Shown: positions 50,784 through 59,095 of the stretch, piece by piece
Layout of the letters: each line of letters opens with the position of its first letter
How positions within the stretch are numbered: the stretch's first letter is position 1
From: Chloroflexota bacterium
Lineage (GTDB): Bacteria; Chloroflexota; Dormibacteria; Dormibacterales; Dormibacteraceae
Direction of reading: 5' to 3'
Length of the DNA stretch: 64,000 nt
Assembly (NCBI GenBank): GCA_005882115.1
Contig: VBEG01000038.1
Span: 16,728-80,727, forward strand
Notes under the pieces: generated by a model
The model's input: only the letters and a program-made list of their open reading frames with translations
The model's database searches: none
What the model was told of the DNA's origin: nothing
Program-made: the position numbers and the translations under genes

Positions 50784-51734
50784 GTGAGGCACGTGGCCGC
50801 CAGGGCCGGGGTTGTTGTCGTGCTGCTCGCGGCTGCCGGCTACTTGCTGCAGGCCGGCGATTCGATGCCGAAGCCTTATGTCTCGCCGGCCCCGCAACCG
50901 CAGCAGGCGCTTTCGAGCCAACCGCCGGTCGCGGGTCCCGTCTACCTCATCTCCCACGATTCGGTGGTTCCGCTCGGCGCGCGCTCGATCAGGCTTCCGA
51001 TTCTCATGTATCACTACATCCGCACGCCTCCTTCGACGCGCACGGATCCTCTGGGGTACCGGCTTTCCGTGTCGCCGATGGTGTTCCAATCCCAGATGGA
51101 CTGGCTCTCGGCGCACGGTTATCACGCCATCACTTTCAACCAGGTGCGCGCCTACTTCGCCGGCACCTCGGCGCTGCCTGCGAAGCCTGTCGTGATCTCG
51201 GTCGACGATGGTTATGCGGACCTCTACACAACCGCATTTCCGATTCTCCAATCGCACCATTTCACGGCGGTCGCCTACATCGTTAGCGGCTTCATCAATC
51301 GCGCCGGTTATGTGACGAGCGACGAGGTCGTCCAGCTGGATCGTGCCGGGATTGAGATCGGCTCGCACACGGTCAGCCACCCAGACCTCGCCCATCTGAG
51401 CTTCGCGTCTGCGATGTTCCAGGTCGTGGAGTCCAAGCGCGTTCTCGAGGGGCTGGTCGGTCACCCAGTCGTGGACTTCGCCTACCCCTCCGGCAGATAC
51501 GACGCCGAAACGGTCGAGGCGCTGGTGAAGGCCGGGTACGACACGGCCGTGACGACAGCCGACTATCCCGTGGCCCACAGTCTCCAGAATCGCTACACGT
51601 GGAGCCGAGTGCGAGTGACCGGCGGCGAGCCGCTTCCCGCATTTATCACGAGTCTCGGGCCCAGCATGCACACGGTGACAACGACGCACCTCAGTCTCGT
51701 CTTAACGCCGTTCGAGCTGCAGCTACAAACCTGA
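50784..51734 (+). CDS. Polysaccharide deacetylase (CE4/NodB) with membrane anchor
   Basis: 316 residues. N-terminal signal or anchor (GVVVVLLAAAGYLLQAG), Pro/Gln-rich linker, then NodB domain: VISVDDGYADLYTT (motif 1, metal Asp), GSHTVSHPDLAHLS (H-x-x-x-H), FAYPSGRYD (motif 3). It removes acetyl groups from cell-surface GlcNAc polymers, outside the membrane. GTG 50784 is chosen. The stop overlaps a CTG that appears to start the next gene. Confidence 0.88.
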   Translation: MRHVAARAGVVVVLLAAAGYLLQAGDSMPKPYVSPAPQPQQALSSQPPVAGPVYLISHDSVVPLGARSIRLPILMYHYIRTPPSTRTDPLGYRLSVSPMVFQSQMDWLSAHGYHAITFNQVRAYFAGTSALPAKPVVISVDDGYADLYTTAFPILQSHHFTAVAYIVSGFINRAGYVTSDEVVQLDRAGIEIGSHTVSHPDLAHLSFASAMFQVVESKRVLEGLVGHPVVDFAYPSGRYDAETVEALVKAGYDTAVTTADYPVAHSLQNRYTWSRVRVTGGEPLPAFITSLGPSMHTVTTTHLSLVLTPFELQLQT

Positions 51735-52462
51735 CGGAGCGACTCGGACACACGCGCGTCCTCGGCGTCCGCGTGGACTGCGTCGACATGACGGCTACGG
51801 TTCAGCGAATCGAGGACCTCGTGGGAGCTGCTGGATCTCACCTGGTGGCCACCGTCAATCCCGAGTTCGTCATGCGAGCGCGGAAGGACAGCGAGTTTGC
51901 GCGGGTGCTCGAGAGCGCCGCCCTCTGCTTGCCCGACGGAACCGGGGTGGTATGGGCGGCGCGCCGCCAGGGCTGCGAGCTGCGCGAGCCCGTCGCGGGC
52001 GTCGACCTCGTTCAGCCGCTGGCCGCAATGTGCGCCCGCCGGGGCTTTCGTCTGTTTCTCCTCGGCGCCGCACCGGGCGTCGCCGCCGAGCTCGCGGCGA
52101 CCCTTCGCGACGCGAATCTTGGTCTGGAGGTCGCAGCTCACGCCGGGTCGCCTGATCCATCCGATGACGTGGAGTCCGTGCATCGGATCCACGACCATCG
52201 CGCTCAGGTCTTGCTCGTCGCGTACGGAGCCCCCACCCAGGAGCTGTGGTTCGACCGGCTCAAGGACCGTCTCGGCGTGTCGGTCGCCGTCGGGGTCGGC
52301 GGATCGTTCGACTACCTGACCGGCCGCGTACCAAGGCCTCCGGCGTGGATGCGGCGAGCCGGCCTGGAGTGGCTCGGCAGGCTCGCCCTGCAGCCATGGC
52401 GGATCCGCCGCATGGCGGTGCTGCCCATGTACGCGCTCAAGGTTCTGCGGTCCGGCAAGTAA
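51731..52462 (+). CDS. WecG/TagA/CpsF-family glycosyltransferase
   Basis: 243 residues from CTG 51731, the usual family length. Blocks: VLGVRVDCVDMTATVQRI, HLVATVNPEFVMRAR, CLPDGTGVVWAAR, VAGVDLVQPLAA, FRLFLLGAAPGVA, VAYGAPTQELW and VGGSFDYLTGRVPRPP. Enzymes of this GT26 family add ManNAc(A) to GlcNAc-PP-undecaprenol, directly after WecA/TagO. No ATG, GTG or TTG exists between the previous stop and the conserved first strand. CTG overlaps that stop as CTGA. ATG 51599 would overlap the deacetylase by 136 nt. Confidence 0.88.
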   Translation: MTERLGHTRVLGVRVDCVDMTATVQRIEDLVGAAGSHLVATVNPEFVMRARKDSEFARVLESAALCLPDGTGVVWAARRQGCELREPVAGVDLVQPLAAMCARRGFRLFLLGAAPGVAAELAATLRDANLGLEVAAHAGSPDPSDDVESVHRIHDHRAQVLLVAYGAPTQELWFDRLKDRLGVSVAVGVGGSFDYLTGRVPRPPAWMRRAGLEWLGRLALQPWRIRRMAVLPMYALKVLRSGK

Positions 52463-52472
52463 CATCGCCCCG

Positions 52473-53171
52473 GTGCTGAGCATCGTCGTGCCTTGCTACA
52501 ACGAGGAGCAGCGGCTCCCGCGCACCATCGAGCAGATCGAGCGCTACCTCGACGGCAAGGACGTGCCGTACGAGCTGATCCTGGTCGACGACGGCAGCGC
52601 CGACGGTACCCGCCTGATCATGGATGCAGCCGCGGAGCGCCACGCCTCGGTCCACATCGAGGCGCTTCCGCGCAACCGCGGCAAAGGCAGGGCGCTCGCG
52701 GTCGGTGTCGAGGCGGCAAAAGGAGACGAGATCCTGCTCACGGACGCCGACCTCTCGACCCCGATCGAGGAGCTCGAAAAGCTGCAGGCCGCGCTGAGGA
52801 ACGGCGCGGGCGTGGCGATCGGCTCGCGCGCTCTGCGAGCTTCGAAGGTCGAGGTCTCGCAACCTCTCTACCGGGTGTTGATGGGAAAGACGTTCAACCT
52901 GATCGTTCAGGTGGTGCTGTTGCCCGGGATCTGGGACACGCAGTGCGGATTCAAGCTCTTCCGCGCCGAAGTTGCGCATCGGGTGTTCGCCGGACTGGTC
53001 ACCGACGGCTTCGGCTACGACCCCGAAGTGCTGTATCGGGCCCGCAAGCAGGGGGTGAAGATCGCCGAGGTCCCCGTCGTCTGGCGCAACTCCGCCGAGA
53101 CCAAGGTCAGCCCCATCAGCAGCTCACTCGACATGCTGAAGCACGTCATTCGGATTCGGTTCCGGCGATGA
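52473..53171 (+). CDS. GT2-family glycosyltransferase (ALG5-like)
   Basis: 232 residues. GT-A fold: SIVVPCYNEEQRLPRTI, LILVDDGSADGT, LPRNRGKGRALAVGVEAA, EILLTDADLSTPIEEL (D-x-D) and WDTQCGFKLF. It resembles dolichyl-phosphate glucosyltransferases, which make polyprenyl-phosphate-sugar donors. GTG start, 10 nt after the WecG-like gene. It overlaps the next gene as ATGA. Confidence 0.9.
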   Translation: MLSIVVPCYNEEQRLPRTIEQIERYLDGKDVPYELILVDDGSADGTRLIMDAAAERHASVHIEALPRNRGKGRALAVGVEAAKGDEILLTDADLSTPIEELEKLQAALRNGAGVAIGSRALRASKVEVSQPLYRVLMGKTFNLIVQVVLLPGIWDTQCGFKLFRAEVAHRVFAGLVTDGFGYDPEVLYRARKQGVKIAEVPVVWRNSAETKVSPISSSLDMLKHVIRIRFRR

Positions 53172-53905
53172 CGGATCGGCGCAAGCTCACCGAACGCCGC
53201 GCCGCCCCGACCGATGTCCTCGTGGTGCTGCCGACGTTCAACGAGAAGGACAATGTGGAGCGCGTTGTCGCCGGGGTGCGTCACCTCGGCCACGACATCC
53301 TGATCGTCGACGATGGATCCCCCGACGGCACAGGCGAGATCGCAGACCGTCTTGCGGCCTCCGACAGCGGCGTGCGGGTGCTGCACAGGGAGCGCAAGCT
53401 CGGGATCGGGAGCGCCTATGAAGATGGATTTCGCGTCGGGCTCGCTGAAGGCTCTGGGCTCTTCGTCGAGATGGACGCCGACGGTTCGCATCGCGCCCGG
53501 GACCTGGACGCCATCGTCGACGCAGCGCGCGGATGTGGCGGCCTGGCGATTGGATCGCGATACGTCCGCGGCGGCCACATCGTGGGCTGGCCGGCGCACC
53601 GCCTGCTGCTCTCGTCGGGCGCCAACGTGTACTGCCGGACGCTGCTGGGACTGCGCGTCCGGGACTGCACGTCGGGATTTCGCTGTTACACCCGCGCCCT
53701 CCTGGAAGCGATCAGGCTCGACGAAGTCGTATCCCAGGGCTACTCCTTCCAGATCGAGATGGTCCATCGCACGGTCCGCCTCGGCTACCCGGTGGTCGAG
53801 GTGCCCATCCAGTTCGAGGATCGCGTCGCCGGAGCATCGAAGGTTTCCCAAGGAGAGATCAGCCGCGCGCTGTGGACCGTTCTCCGCTTGAGCATGTCGA
53901 GATGA
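53168..53905 (+). CDS. Polyprenyl-phosphate mannose synthase-like GT2 (DPM1-like)
   Basis: 245 residues. VVLPTFNEKDNVERVV, ILIVDDGSPDGTGEIA, KLGIGSAYEDGFRVGL, FVEMDADGSH, RDCTSGFRCYTRALLEAI and QFEDRVAGASKVSQGEI match Ppm1/DPM1. It makes polyprenyl-phosphate mannose, the donor for GT-C enzymes such as the GT87 and multi-span proteins in this window. Its stop overlaps the next ATG. Confidence 0.92.
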   Translation: MTDRRKLTERRAAPTDVLVVLPTFNEKDNVERVVAGVRHLGHDILIVDDGSPDGTGEIADRLAASDSGVRVLHRERKLGIGSAYEDGFRVGLAEGSGLFVEMDADGSHRARDLDAIVDAARGCGGLAIGSRYVRGGHIVGWPAHRLLLSSGANVYCRTLLGLRVRDCTSGFRCYTRALLEAIRLDEVVSQGYSFQIEMVHRTVRLGYPVVEVPIQFEDRVAGASKVSQGEISRALWTVLRLSMSR

Positions 53906-55533
53906 AAACCATGGAGGAGGCAAAGTTCACCTCCCCGCTTGCTGGGGAGGTCGGCGCGAAGCGCCGGGAGGGGGTGTGGGTAACCCGCACCCCGTGGAGG
54001 GAGTGGCGCCTCCCACTGCTCATGGGCCTCGCCCTCGCGATCGTGACCGCAATCCCCTACGTCTACGCCTACGCCGTCCAGTCGCCCGGCCACGTCTTCC
54101 TTGGTTTCTTCTACCTCGGCGACGACGCCAACACGTACCTGGCCAAGATGCGCCAGGGATGGGAGGGGGGCTGGGCGTGGCAGAACCGCTACACGACCGA
54201 GTCGAGCCCGACCGCCTACCTCTTCATGTTCTGGATCGTGCTGGGCCACATCGCAGCCGTGACCAACCTTCCACTGATCGTCGTCTTCCACCTCGCGCGC
54301 ATCGCCGCGGCCTTCGCGCTGATGGCGGCGGCGTGGCTGTTCATCGGCCAATTCATCCAGGACCGCGCGGCGCGCCGCTTCGCGTTCTTCTTCTGCGCGA
54401 TCGGCCTCGGCATGGGTTACGTGATCCAGGCCCTAGGGCACCCTGTGATCTTCGGCAACCAGACCGACACGCTCGACTGGCGGATGCCCGAGCTCAGCGC
54501 TTTCTATTCCGTGCTCGCGCTGCCTCACTTCGCCTGGTCGGGCGTGTTCGCGGCGCTTGGGGTCGCCCTGACGCTGAAGGCGATCGAACGCGGCAGTGTC
54601 ACCCTCGGCGTGCTCGGTGGCCTGGCCTGGCTGGGCCAGGCCTCGATCCACCCCCAAATGCCGATCCTGATGGGCGGCGCCACCGCGCTGGCGCTGCTCT
54701 TGCGCCCAGCCCGTCCGCGCGGCTGGATCGCCGCCGCGATCGCGTTCGCCATCCCAGCCCCTTACATCCTTTATTCGTACCTCGCGTTCATCGGCAACCC
54801 CGAGGTGCAGCGATGGACGTTCCACTCCAAAAATGCCTTGCCCCCGGAGTCGATCAGCCTGTTCTTCGCCATCGCGCCGCAGCTCCTGCTCGCGCTGACG
54901 GGTGTGCCAGGGGCGTTGCGGCGAAGGTCGCGCGAAGACCTCTTTCTGGTCGCGTGGCTGGTCCTGCTCGCCGTGATCCTGTACCTGCCCAATCCCGCGG
55001 GTGACCTGCGGCGCCGTTTTCTCGACGGCCTGTACCTCCCGCTTGTCGTCCTCGGCGCGCGCGGCCTGTATGACTCGGTCCTGCCGCGCCTGCGCAGCCT
55101 GCGGGCCCGCCGCCTCATTCCTTTTTCTTATGTGGCTTTCGCCGCGGTGGGGAGCGCATTCCTCGTCCTGGCGCCCCTTGCCGTCGCCGCGTCCCCGATG
55201 TACTCGATGCCGGCGGCCGAGTATGACGGTCTCATCTGGCTCGGCCGGGAGCCGGCAGGCCGCGTGCTGGCGATGCCGGGGGTCGGTCTTTACATCCCCG
55301 CCTACAGCTCAGACACCGTGTACGTCGGCCACTATGACGAGACGTTCGACTACGTGAACAAGACGCAGACGGCGCTCAAAGTGCTTACCGGGAAGGAAGA
55401 CATCGAGCAGTTCATCAGCTCGAACGAGATTCGTTACGTGGTCTGGACCGTCGACCTTCAGACGCCTCCGCCGGCGGTGCTGGGTCCCCCAGCCTACGAT
55501 ACCCCCGACTTCAAAATCTGGAAGGTGTTCTGA
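53902..55533 (+). CDS. Large multi-span membrane protein, GT-C-like
   Basis: 543 residues, about ten or more helices. The first loop has FLGDDANTYLAKMRQGWEG-like residues, FYLGDDANTYLA, with paired Asp as in GT-C sugar transferases. A soluble C-terminal part ends IRYVVWTVDLQTPPPAVLG. Residues 8-22 (FTSPLAGEVGAKRRE) come from the dispersed repeat at 53931, so a functional start after it is possible. Co-transcribed with the two GT2 genes. Probably uses polyprenyl-phosphate sugars outside the membrane. Family not recognised. Confidence 0.7.
   Translation: MKTMEEAKFTSPLAGEVGAKRREGVWVTRTPWREWRLPLLMGLALAIVTAIPYVYAYAVQSPGHVFLGFFYLGDDANTYLAKMRQGWEGGWAWQNRYTTESSPTAYLFMFWIVLGHIAAVTNLPLIVVFHLARIAAAFALMAAAWLFIGQFIQDRAARRFAFFFCAIGLGMGYVIQALGHPVIFGNQTDTLDWRMPELSAFYSVLALPHFAWSGVFAALGVALTLKAIERGSVTLGVLGGLAWLGQASIHPQMPILMGGATALALLLRPARPRGWIAAAIAFAIPAPYILYSYLAFIGNPEVQRWTFHSKNALPPESISLFFAIAPQLLLALTGVPGALRRRSREDLFLVAWLVLLAVILYLPNPAGDLRRRFLDGLYLPLVVLGARGLYDSVLPRLRSLRARRLIPFSYVAFAAVGSAFLVLAPLAVAASPMYSMPAAEYDGLIWLGREPAGRVLAMPGVGLYIPAYSSDTVYVGHYDETFDYVNKTQTALKVLTGKEDIEQFISSNEIRYVVWTVDLQTPPPAVLGPPAYDTPDFKIWKVF
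53931..53975 (+). repeat. Dispersed two-hairpin repeat, copy 5 (coding)
   Basis: CTCCCC/GGGGAG (53931-53936, 53944-53949), CGGCGC GAA GCGCCG (53952-53966), GGAGGGGGTG tail. Nearly the same as copy 1, but here it is read in frame near the N-terminus of the multi-span protein. Confidence 0.8.
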
Positions 55534-57043
55534 CGTAGATCACCGCGACCTTGTCCTGGTAGGCGAGCTTCCAGTCCGACTGGGTTGCGAGCAGGTTGGG
55601 CAGCGGATCGCCCTTGTTCTCCACCACGTAATCGACGCCGTACTTGTCGAGGACCTGCTTCCAGTTCGCGCGCACGTAGTAGACGTCGGCGTACTCGTTT
55701 AGCAGGTCATCGCCCATCAGCGCCGCCTCGCCGAAGATGAACACCCTCCGGTTCGGCTGGGGGTAGAACCGATAGGCAAGGTACCCGCCGAACCCGTACT
55801 GATTGAACATCCTCGTGCCGATGTCGGGGTGCGCGGCCAGCCAGTCCGCGGCGCCCACCGGGTAGTTGGCGGCGTCCAGCTGCTGCTGGCGCTGCGGGCT
55901 GATGGTGTTCGAGACGCGCAGCGCAGTGACGCCGATGATCAGCACCAGCGCGATCGCCGTGACAGCTGCGAAGGCGGGGCGTGGCGGGAGGTTGAACTTC
56001 CACTTCTGCGCGGCCGCCAGCTCCTTCCACCACTCGCCATACGTGTTGATCAGGATCGGCGTTGCGACGGCGATGAACAGCGCGATGTTGCGGACCGACT
56101 GCAGGGCGAGGCCAAGCCCGGCGAGGGCAAGCAGCACGTCGTAGAGCTTTGGCCGCCTGAGCGCGAATCCGATGACGATCAGGAAGATCATCGCTTCGAA
56201 GGGCCGCAGCTCGACGTTGTGGAAGTTCGGCGACGCCCATTCGACGATCAGCCGCTGCTGTGCCTCGCTGCCCTGGGTTTGAAAGGGATAGGGATAGAGG
56301 CTGAACAGGTGCGGCGTCGCGACGACGGCGACGGCGGACACGGCGGCGATGACGGCGAGGCGGCGGGCGTGCATCTTGTGCGCCGGGTTGTCGAGGTTCC
56401 AGGCCCAGCTCAGCAGCTCGGAGGCGATGGCGACCCCGAGCCATGCGAATCCGATCACCCAGCCGCCGTGCAGGTTGGCCCACGCGATCATGACGAGCGG
56501 AAAGAAGTTGATGGCCAGGCTTCGCCCGCTCAGGTAGGTCCTCAGCCAGTAGAGCTCCAGGCACGTGAGCGCGAACGTGATCATCTGCGCACGCGGCCCC
56601 CAGATCGGGGATCCCGCGATCGCGGCGATGGTGAGCCCCACGCCGACGAAGACAAACGGCTGCCGGCGGACTTGCAGGAAGAGCAGCCAGAACCCGGCCC
56701 AGGTCAGCAGCCCGAAGGCAATGCACAGCGCGGCCAGCCCAAGCGTGCTGTAGGTCAGCCACATCAGGATCTCGGTCAGGTACTCGTGGTCGGTCCAGGA
56801 ATGCCCCGTAGCCGTGAACGTGAAGATGTCCGTGCTCGGTAGCTGCCCGTGCTGGACCATCCACTGCCCGATCTTCAGGTGCCACCAGAAGTCCGGGTCT
56901 TGTTCGACGCCGATGAACAGCGCGAGGATCACGGTCATGACGCCGCCCAGCAGCAGCGTCCGCGCGCTCAGCCGCTCAGCGAGGCGCAGCCGGTCAGCCG
57001 CGAGCGAAGGGGTTGGGTAGGTAGCGGGGGACGCTTCTTGCAT
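55511..57043 (-). CDS. Large multi-span membrane protein, GT-C-like
   Basis: 510 residues, about ten helices then a soluble C-terminal part. The first outer loop QDPDFWWHLKIGQWMVQHG, then DIFTFTATGHSWTDHEYL, is rich in Asp, Trp and His as in GT-C enzymes, and is seen in uncharacterised proteins of Chloroflexota and Actinobacteria. C-terminal YYVRANWKQVLDKYGVDYVV resembles the end of the convergent protein at 53902-55533. Tail-to-tail overlap of 23 nt with that gene, and 50-nt overlap with the upstream methyltransferase gene. Confidence 0.7.
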   Translation of the reverse strand: MQEASPATYPTPSLAADRLRLAERLSARTLLLGGVMTVILALFIGVEQDPDFWWHLKIGQWMVQHGQLPSTDIFTFTATGHSWTDHEYLTEILMWLTYSTLGLAALCIAFGLLTWAGFWLLFLQVRRQPFVFVGVGLTIAAIAGSPIWGPRAQMITFALTCLELYWLRTYLSGRSLAINFFPLVMIAWANLHGGWVIGFAWLGVAIASELLSWAWNLDNPAHKMHARRLAVIAAVSAVAVVATPHLFSLYPYPFQTQGSEAQQRLIVEWASPNFHNVELRPFEAMIFLIVIGFALRRPKLYDVLLALAGLGLALQSVRNIALFIAVATPILINTYGEWWKELAAAQKWKFNLPPRPAFAAVTAIALVLIIGVTALRVSNTISPQRQQQLDAANYPVGAADWLAAHPDIGTRMFNQYGFGGYLAYRFYPQPNRRVFIFGEAALMGDDLLNEYADVYYVRANWKQVLDKYGVDYVVENKGDPLPNLLATQSDWKLAYQDKVAVIYVRTPSRF

Positions 57044-57695
57044 ATTCGGGATACTCGTTCGGGAAAGTCAGGGCGAGGATGCGCTCCTCCCACCGGATGC
57101 GAAGCAGCTCGCAGACGATGAAATAGACGATCGCGATCGCGCTCAGCCAGCCGGCGGTCGCAAGGTTGACGCCGATCGCCGTGGCGATCTCGCCGAGGTA
57201 GACAGGGTGCCGGCTCAGCCGGTACGGCCCGCCGGTGACCAGGCGCCGGGCCTCGGGAATGATCGAGAAGGAGCGGCGCAGGTAGGCCAGGCCCCAGACC
57301 GAGTAGGCCAGGCCGGCCGTGGCAAGAAGGTCGGCCACCAGGACCAGGCCCTCCCGCCGGGTCCCGCCGGGCAGGAAGCTCGCGCTGATCGCGGCGAACG
57401 TGCCGCTGAAGGCGATGAAGATCACCGTCAGGCGGTGGTCGGTCCCGCGTTGGGGCAGACGGACCGCGTAGAGGACCACCAGCATCGTGAAGTAGGCGAG
57501 GGCGAGCGCCTGCTGCAGGACGAACAGCAGATCGAGAGGCCGGTGTACGCCGGGTAGGGAGCCCGCCAGGAGCACCAGTTCCCGGGCGAGGAAGAGCGCA
57601 AAGAAGAGGGAGGGGATGAGGCGGCTGAAAACCAGGTCTCGCCAGTACGCTCCCGAGCGCCGTGGCACATGCTCTGCGACGCCGGTGGCCGCCAT
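56994..57695 (-). CDS. Isoprenylcysteine carboxyl methyltransferase/PEMT-like membrane methyltransferase
   Basis: 233 residues, five to six spans. C-terminal signature GGPYRLSRHPVYLGEIATAIG, then RIRWEERILALTFPNEYPEYARSVPRYLP, which binds SAM. The family methylates prenyl-Cys carboxylates, phospholipids or other lipids. Bacterial substrates are mostly unknown. It shares the operon with the multi-span protein that follows. Confidence 0.85.
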   Translation of the reverse strand: MAATGVAEHVPRRSGAYWRDLVFSRLIPSLFFALFLARELVLLAGSLPGVHRPLDLLFVLQQALALAYFTMLVVLYAVRLPQRGTDHRLTVIFIAFSGTFAAISASFLPGGTRREGLVLVADLLATAGLAYSVWGLAYLRRSFSIIPEARRLVTGGPYRLSRHPVYLGEIATAIGVNLATAGWLSAIAIVYFIVCELLRIRWEERILALTFPNEYPEYARSVPRYLPNPFARG

Positions 57696-57749
57696 TCCCG
57701 GCGAAAGGTTAGCGACCCGCGCAGGGGGGATGGTCGTTTTGCTAATGAA

Positions 57750-57778
57750 TTGACCTGCCCGGGACCGCTGAGTAGCAT
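57750..57778 (+). promoter_or_regulatory. Sigma-70-type promoter of the Tad pilus operon
   Basis: -35 TTGACC (57750-57755), 17-nt spacer, -10 TAGCAT (57773-57778). It sits in the divergent gap before flp and gives a 5' leader of about 100 nt. Confidence 0.6.
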
Positions 57779-57784
57779 CCTCGT

Positions 57785-57800
57785 CCGCGACCCGTCGCGG
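57785..57800. promoter_or_regulatory. Dyad CCGCGAC-CC-GTCGCGG in the flp leader
   Basis: Perfect 7-bp arms with a 2-nt centre, at about +1 to +15 of the predicted transcript. It could be a repressor site or the first stem of a structured leader. The leader continues with CAGGC/GCCTG arms near 57831-57852. I compared it with c-di-GMP-I riboswitch conserved bases and do not see a match. Confidence 0.45.
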
Positions 57801-57882
57801 AAGCCCGCAAGAAACGGATCCGGGTGGCGTCAGGCAGGTACAGAAGCCTGTAGTTCAGGAAAAAGGAGGTGAAATCGCAGAA

Positions 57883-58059
57883 ATGTTGAACCTTTACTGG
57901 AAGCTCCGCAGCTTGACGACTCGTCAGGAAGGCCAGGGCATGGTTGAGTACGCTCTGATCCTCGTGCTGGTCTCAATCGTGGTCATCGTGATCCTTCTTA
58001 CGATGGGCAACCAGATCAAGAACGTGTTCTCGAACGTCGTAGCCGCTCTGGGAGCGTAA
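57883..58059 (+). CDS. flp: Flp-type IVb prepilin
   Basis: 58 residues: a short basic leader (MLNLYWKLRSLTTRQEGQG), a predicted prepilin peptidase cut after Gly, then MVEYALILVLVSIVVIVILL, the classic Flp N-terminal helix with Glu5-Tyr6-equivalent residues, and QIKNVFSNVVAALGA. AAGGAGGTGA lies 11 nt before the ATG. It is the major subunit of the Tad pilus encoded downstream. A terminator follows at once, which would make pilin mRNA more abundant than that of the assembly genes. Confidence 0.93.
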   Translation: MLNLYWKLRSLTTRQEGQGMVEYALILVLVSIVVIVILLTMGNQIKNVFSNVVAALGA

Positions 58060-58083
58060 GACCCCACGTAATCGCACCTTCAA

Positions 58084-58114
58084 AGAGAGCCCCGCGAGGG
58101 GCTCTCTCTTCTTT
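58084..58114 (+). terminator. Terminator/attenuator after flp
   Basis: Perfect 10-bp stem AGAGAGCCCC / GGGGCTCTCT (58084-58093, 58098-58107), GCGA tetraloop, then CTTCTTT. It separates flp from cpaB, so read-through would be needed for cpaB-tadABC unless they have their own promoter. Confidence 0.88.
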
Positions 58115-58195
58115 ACACCGAATAGGGGGGAAGATCTCGGTCCGCGTGATTACAATGTCGCCACTCTTGAGGATTCCATCGGAGGTGACTTAGTC

Positions 58196-59089
58196 TTGGC
58201 CGTCGCACCTGCTGCTGCAAGACCCCGTCCCGGCGGGGGTCGACTCTTCATCATCGTCGGCTTGCTACTCGCGGTTCTCGCGTTTGGCTCTGTGTTCCTG
58301 CTCGGCAACATTGGCGGGGGCGGCGCGCTCGGAGGCCCGACCACATCAGTCGTGATCGCCAAGCAATCGATCCCTCTCCGACACCAGATCACGCTCGCCG
58401 ACCTGGAGGTCGCGAAGGCCTCAGTCAACGGGAACGGCAGCCTGGCCAACGTCTACACGAACCCGAGCGACGTCGTGAACAAGATCGCGGAGATCAACAT
58501 CACCAAGGGCGCCCTCATCAGCTCGGACATGCTGGCCATCGACCTCAACGTGGTGCCGACCGGCGCCTCACCAGCGTACCTTCCGCTGGCCAGCGGCTAT
58601 GTCGCCATCACGGTCCCGACCGGTGAGCAGCAGGGCGTCGCGGGCCACATCAGCCTGGGCGACTACATGACCGTAATCGCGTCGTCGGCCATCCAGATCT
58701 TCGTCACCGCGGGCGGAGGCCCGACCTTATCGGGCACGGTGAGCAAGACAGTCTTCACCAACGTGCGCGTGATCGGGCTCGGGCCCGCGTCCACAGGCGT
58801 GACGTCTGCATCCGGCACCGGCTCCGCGGCCACCACCCAAAACGGCGCTGCCACCACGGGCGTGACCTCGAGCCTGACCCTTGAGCTGACGCAATGCAAC
58901 GCCGAGTACATGACTTGGTTCCTGAACAACATGACGGTGCGCTATACGCTCGAGTCGTATAAGGACTATCTGGCTACACCGCCAAGCCAGCCCGATTCCA
59001 GCTGCCCGACGGTGCTGTCAGCCGGCGGAGTCAGCGGAAAGCAGGTCGACGCCAGGTACCACTTCACAACCCTCGTCACCGGTAAGTAA
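58196..59089 (+). CDS. cpaB: Flp pilus assembly protein CpaB/RcpC
   Basis: 297 residues. N-terminal membrane span (about 17-37, FIIVGLLLAVLAFGSVFLLG), SAF domain (about 48-120, VVIAKQSIPLRHQITLADL) and RcpC/CpaB domain with YVAITVPTGEQQGVAGHISLGDYMTVIA. A Thr/Ser/Ala-rich insertion interrupts the domain at about 202-224. TTG start with GGAGGTGAC 8 nt upstream. Confidence 0.88.
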   Translation: MAVAPAAARPRPGGGRLFIIVGLLLAVLAFGSVFLLGNIGGGGALGGPTTSVVIAKQSIPLRHQITLADLEVAKASVNGNGSLANVYTNPSDVVNKIAEINITKGALISSDMLAIDLNVVPTGASPAYLPLASGYVAITVPTGEQQGVAGHISLGDYMTVIASSAIQIFVTAGGGPTLSGTVSKTVFTNVRVIGLGPASTGVTSASGTGSAATTQNGAATTGVTSSLTLELTQCNAEYMTWFLNNMTVRYTLESYKDYLATPPSQPDSSCPTVLSAGGVSGKQVDARYHFTTLVTGK

Positions 59090-59095
59090 CCTCCG

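Noticed and set aside
55829..56842. 337-codon plus-strand frame opposite the multi-span protein
   Set aside because: Composition is Arg/Glu/Gln/Asp-rich without any domain, typical antisense shadow of a hydrophobic protein.
57781..57882. flp leader as a c-di-GMP riboswitch
   Set aside because: Pilus genes often have one, but the conserved GCAAAC and ACGCAAAGCC bases are not present in the right order.
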